This document shows, one piece after another, positions 14,554-17,727 of a stretch of 17,727 nucleotides of DNA (positions are counted from its first letter, which is position 1; each line of letters opens with the position of its first letter). The notes under the pieces are model-generated. The model made no database searches. It worked only from the letters and a program-made list of their open reading frames with translations, and was not told where the DNA came from. The stretch comes from an uncultured Clostridia bacterium (GTDB taxonomy: Bacteria > Bacillota > Clostridia > TANB77 > CAG-508). A program made the position numbers and the translations under genes. The DNA lies in the NCBI GenBank assembly GCA_934122385.1, contig CAKOWP010000026.1:1-17727 (forward strand), written 5' to 3'.

Positions 14554-14584
14554 TGTCTCAAACAGAACCGTCCCAAAAGAGACA
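14554..14584. repeat. Stem-loop between the T-box and thrS (possible dispersed repeat)
   Basis: TGTCTC (14554-14559) and GAGACA (14579-14584) bracket AAACAGAACCGTCCCAAAA. The loop contains GAACCGTCCC, whose complement GGGACGGTTC resembles the GGGGACGGGTCTT core of the queA-tgt palindrome. It sits 12 bases before the thrS ribosome site. It is not part of the T-box fold, so it looks like a small inserted repeat. Confidence 0.45.
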
Positions 14585-14608
14585 AAGAGATAGAATGGAG
14601 GAATAAAA

Positions 14609-16534
14609 ATGATTAAATTAACATTAAAAGATGGTTCAATAAAAGAAGTTGAACAAGGAAGTACAATATATGAAGTAGCAAAAGAAATAAGTGAAGGATT
14701 AGCAAGAGTAGCAACTTGCGGAATAGTAAACGGAGAAGTAAAAGACCTAAGATATGAATTACAAGAAGACTGCAACTTAAGTATAGAAACATTTGACAGC
14801 AGTTTAGACGGAAAAAAAGCATATTGGCACACAACATCACACATAATGGCACAAGCAGTACAAAGATTATTTCCAAATGTAAAATTTGCAATAGGGCCAA
14901 GTATTGAAAATGGATTCTACTATGATTTTGATGTAGAAAAACCATTTACAGACGAAGACAAAGCAAAAATAGAAGCTGAAATGAAAAAAATAATTAAAGA
15001 AGATATTGAAATAGAAAGATTTTCTTTACCAAAACAAGAAGCATTAAAAGTAATGGAAGGTCAGGCCTATAAACAAGAATTAATAAATGATTTAGCAGAT
15101 GGGGAAGAAATAAGCTTCTACAAACAAGGAGATTTTACAGACTTATGTGCTGGACCACATTTAATGAAAACAGGAAAAGTAAAAGCTGTAAAAATACTAT
15201 CTTCATCAGGTGCATACTGGAGAGGTGATGAGCATAATAAAATGCTACAAAGAATTTATGCAATATCATTCCCAAAAGCAAGCCAAGTTGATGAATATAT
15301 GCAAAAGCTAGAAGAAGCAAGACAACGTGACCACAGAAAAATAGGAAAAGATCTAGAATTATTTATGACAAGCCCATTAGTAGGTTCAGGACTTCCAATG
15401 TATTTACCAAATGGTGCAACAGTAAGAAGACTATTAGAAAGATACATTCAAGATAAAGAAGTTGAAATGGGATATCAACATGTATATACACCATCACTTG
15501 CAAATACAGAATTATACAAAGTTTCAGGACACTGGGACCACTACAAAGAAGATATGTTCCCTGTTATGAAAATGGATAATGAAGAAATGGTATTAAGACC
15601 AATGAACTGTCCACATCACATGTTAATATACAAAAATAAAATGCACTCTTATAGAGATTTACCAATAAGAATTGGAGAATTAGCACATGACTTTAGATAT
15701 GAAGACAGCGGAAGTGTGTGCGGTTTAGAGAGAGTTCGTGAAATGTGTCAAAATGATGCTCACCTTTTTGTAAGACCAGACCAAATTAAAGAAGAAGTTG
15801 GAAAAGTTGTACAATTGATATTATCAGTTTACAAAGATTTTGGATTTAAAGATTATGAATTTAGATTATCATTAAGAGATAAAAAAGATACACACAAATA
15901 TTTTGATGATGATGAAATGTGGGAAAAAGCAGAAGGACAATTAAGAGAAATTTTAACTGAATTAGGAATAAACTTCTACGAAGCAGAAGGAGAAGCTGCA
16001 TTCTATGGACCAAAACTAGATGTTCAATTAAAATCAGCAGTTGGACATGATGTAACAGTATCAACTTGTCAATTAGACTTCTTATTACCAGAAAGATTTA
16101 AACTAGAATATGTTGGAGAAGATGGAGAAAAACATAGACCAGTTGTTATCCACAGAGCAATTTTAGGAACATTTGATAGATTTATGTGCTTCTTAATTGA
16201 AGAAACAAAAGGTGCATTCCCATTATGGCTTTCACCAACACAAGTAAAAATATTACCAATTACAGATGCACAACATGATTACGCAAAAACACTTGAAGAA
16301 AAATTACACAAGGCTGGAATTCGTGTAGTTTTAGACGATAGAAATGAAAAAGTTGGATATAAAATCCGTGAAGCTCAACTTGAAAAAGTTCCATATATGT
16401 TAGTTGTTGGGGCAAAAGAAGTTGAAGAAAATACAGTTTCTGTTCGTTCAAGAGAAAGTGCAGAAAATGAAACTATTGATACTGATACATTTGTAGCAAG
16501 AATAAAAGAAGAAGTTGAAAATAAAACAAAATAG
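14609..16534 (+). CDS. thrS: Threonine--tRNA ligase
   Basis: ThrRS charges tRNA-Thr in the cytoplasm and hydrolyses mischarged Ser-tRNA-Thr. The 641 residues match the full-length bacterial enzyme. The order is an N-terminal TGS domain (about 1-60), an editing domain with H74-x-x-x-H78, a class II catalytic core (about 240-535) and a C-terminal anticodon-binding domain (about 545-641). The zinc site that selects threonine is C334 (N-C-P-H-H), H385 (D-A-H-L-F) and H515 (V-I-H-R-A). The class II motif 3 arginine lies in L-G-T-F-D-R-F. TGGAGG lies about 9 bases before ATG 14609. The gene is a single unit under T-box control. Codon choice changes along it: valine is mostly GTA in the first third and mostly GTT in the last third. 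Confidence 0.98.
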   Translation: MIKLTLKDGSIKEVEQGSTIYEVAKEISEGLARVATCGIVNGEVKDLRYELQEDCNLSIETFDSSLDGKKAYWHTTSHIMAQAVQRLFPNVKFAIGPSIENGFYYDFDVEKPFTDEDKAKIEAEMKKIIKEDIEIERFSLPKQEALKVMEGQAYKQELINDLADGEEISFYKQGDFTDLCAGPHLMKTGKVKAVKILSSSGAYWRGDEHNKMLQRIYAISFPKASQVDEYMQKLEEARQRDHRKIGKDLELFMTSPLVGSGLPMYLPNGATVRRLLERYIQDKEVEMGYQHVYTPSLANTELYKVSGHWDHYKEDMFPVMKMDNEEMVLRPMNCPHHMLIYKNKMHSYRDLPIRIGELAHDFRYEDSGSVCGLERVREMCQNDAHLFVRPDQIKEEVGKVVQLILSVYKDFGFKDYEFRLSLRDKKDTHKYFDDDEMWEKAEGQLREILTELGINFYEAEGEAAFYGPKLDVQLKSAVGHDVTVSTCQLDFLLPERFKLEYVGEDGEKHRPVVIHRAILGTFDRFMCFLIEETKGAFPLWLSPTQVKILPITDAQHDYAKTLEEKLHKAGIRVVLDDRNEKVGYKIREAQLEKVPYMLVVGAKEVEENTVSVRSRESAENETIDTDTFVARIKEEVENKTK

Positions 16535-16539
16535 TTTTT

Positions 16540-16576
16540 AAAGAATAGTGAAGATTTATATTTTTGCTATTCTTTT
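16540..16576 (+). terminator. Terminator after thrS
   Basis: AAAGAATAG (16540-16548) pairs exactly with CTATTCTTT (16567-16575) around an 18-nt loop, just after the thrS stop codon. Confidence 0.7.
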
Positions 16577-16593
16577 AACATTTTAACAAACAC

Positions 16594-16622
16594 TTGACAA
16601 AAAATAAAAAATACATAATAAT
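16594..16622 (+). promoter_or_regulatory. Promoter for the flippase-like gene
   Basis: A perfect TTGACA at 16594-16599 is followed 17 bp later by AATAAT at 16617-16622. The -10 register is ambiguous because the region is all A and T. The start codon is at 16656. Confidence 0.55.
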
Positions 16623-16655
16623 ATACAATATAAGAGAAAAACGGATGGTAAAAAA

Positions 16656-17699
16656 ATGAAAAAGAAAAGCAAAATAATCAAAAATGCAATAATATTTATA
16701 TTGCTAATAATATTAACATTTTATATAATACTAAAAGACCAAAACATAGGAGAAATGTTCCAAATATTAGGAACAGTAAAATTGCAATACATATTAATAG
16801 CAGTATTATGTATGTGTATATATGTATTAGGAGAATCAATAAATATAGGAAGGACACTAAAAGCACTAAACGAAAAAACAACATTTTTTCAAAACATAAA
16901 ATATGCATTAATCGGCTTTTTCTTCAGTGGGATAACACCTGCAGCAAGTGGAGGGCAACCAATGCAAATATATTATATGTATAAAGACAAAATATCAGTA
17001 GCAAATTCAACACTTTCTTTATTAATAAACTTAAGCAGTATGCAAGTAGTAACGATATCTTTAGCACTAATAAGTGTAATAGTAAACCATAATATTATGA
17101 ATACTGCACTAATATGTTTTTTTGTAATTGGAATATTATTAAATGCAAGTGCACTAACTTTATTAATAATAGCAATATTTCATAAAAAATTATTACAGAA
17201 ATTAATCAATTTTGTTGTAAAAATAATGAAAAAAATAAAGATAAAAAATGTAGATAAGAAACAAGAAAAAATAGAAAATGAATTAAGCAAATATCAAGCA
17301 AGCAGTGATTATATAAAAGAACACAAGTTGGTAATGTTAAAAACAATATTTACAACATATATTCAATTTTTGGCATATTATAGTGTGTCATATTGGGTTT
17401 ATCGTTCATTTGGTCTAAATGAGTATAATATATTAAAAATAATAAGCATACAATCAGTACTATATGGAACAGTTTCTGGAATACCATCACCAGGAGCAGT
17501 TGGAGTAACTGAAGGTGGATTTATTGAAATATTTAAAACAGTATTTCCAAAAAACAGCATAAATGGAGCGATGATATTAAACAGGGGAATCAATTTCTAT
17601 TTACTAATAGTTATAAGTGCAGTAATTACAATGACTAATGCAATTAAATTCCAAAAAATGGAAGAAAAAAATACTGAAAATAATGAAGAAAAAAGTTGA
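16656..17699 (+). CDS. Flippase-like integral membrane protein (LPG synthase TM-region / UPF0104 family)
   Basis: The 347-residue protein is nearly all hydrophobic, with about seven or eight predicted membrane segments (roughly 9-26, 41-61, 84-100, 117-145, 150-176, 225-250, 260-285, 310-330). Family signatures are T-P-A-A-S-G-G-Q-P-M-Q-I-Y-Y-M-Y (about 95-110) and the late G-I-P-S-P-G-A-V-G-V-T-E-G-G-F. These match the transmembrane half of MprF and the stand-alone UPF0104 flippase-like family, which move lipids across the membrane. The aminoacyl-phosphatidylglycerol synthase domain of MprF is absent, so this is the short form, and its lipid substrate is unknown. A Lys-rich loop lies at about 190-225 and the C-terminal tail is Asn/Glu-rich. 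The ribosome site is weak (ACGGATGG). It is monocistronic as far as the window shows. Confidence 0.85.
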   Translation: MKKKSKIIKNAIIFILLIILTFYIILKDQNIGEMFQILGTVKLQYILIAVLCMCIYVLGESINIGRTLKALNEKTTFFQNIKYALIGFFFSGITPAASGGQPMQIYYMYKDKISVANSTLSLLINLSSMQVVTISLALISVIVNHNIMNTALICFFVIGILLNASALTLLIIAIFHKKLLQKLINFVVKIMKKIKIKNVDKKQEKIENELSKYQASSDYIKEHKLVMLKTIFTTYIQFLAYYSVSYWVYRSFGLNEYNILKIISIQSVLYGTVSGIPSPGAVGVTEGGFIEIFKTVFPKNSINGAMILNRGINFYLLIVISAVITMTNAIKFQKMEEKNTENNEEKS

Positions 17700-17727
17700 A
17701 AAAAAATTAAAAATAATATATAATGTT

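Overview
The window is very AT-rich and shows Firmicutes-type signals throughout: strong AGGAGG-like ribosome sites, TTGACA-17-TATAAT promoters and a T-box leader. It carries two sporulation genes, spoIIP and sigH, plus a spore-lytic-type family 18 glycosidase. The best reading is a low-GC, endospore-forming member of the Clostridia; I cannot name the genus. All recognisable protein genes but one are on the + strand.

Layout. (1) 1-459: the 3' end of pnp (KH and S1 domains), closed by a terminator. (2) 574-1945: a membrane-anchored protein with an HEFLH metalloprotease-type motif, split in two by an apparent one-base frameshift. (3) 2054-5788: queA and tgt (queuosine synthesis), then a membrane-anchored WG-repeat protein 28 bp downstream. 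An 82-bp perfect palindrome fills the queA-tgt gap. (4) 5868-7070: spoIIP. (5) 7071-7600: no gene, but a 475-bp foldback (MITE-like) element that appears to sit in the loop of what was the spoIIP terminator. (6) 7609-10241: a metal-efflux operon made of a textbook promoter, an ArsR/SmtB-type operator, a CadC-like repressor, a Zn/Cd/Pb P1B-ATPase and a terminator. (7) 10254-12878: a tandem 37-bp repeat, a family 18 glycosidase with accessory domains, and sigH. (8) 13015-14100: tRNA-Thr(GGT), a small minus-strand gene with an internal 17-residue duplication, and a divergent two-repeat lipoprotein. (9) 14233-16576: promoter, T-box leader and thrS. (10) 16656-17699: a flippase-like integral membrane protein.

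Functional links. The thrS T-box bulge (TGGA) and candidate ACT specifier fit the tRNA-Thr encoded 1.3 kb upstream (anticodon GGT, discriminator T). The repressor and ATPase genes overlap and form an autoregulated metal-homeostasis unit. SigH, SpoIIP and the GH18 protein all belong to sporulation or spore-wall remodelling. The WG-repeat protein and the GH18 protein share an N-terminal plan: one membrane anchor, then a copper-amine-oxidase-N-like domain.

I found no complete novel defence or mobile system. The least explained items are the foldback element, the perfect palindrome, the frameshifted metalloprotease-like gene, the two internally repeated small proteins, and a codon gradient along thrS.
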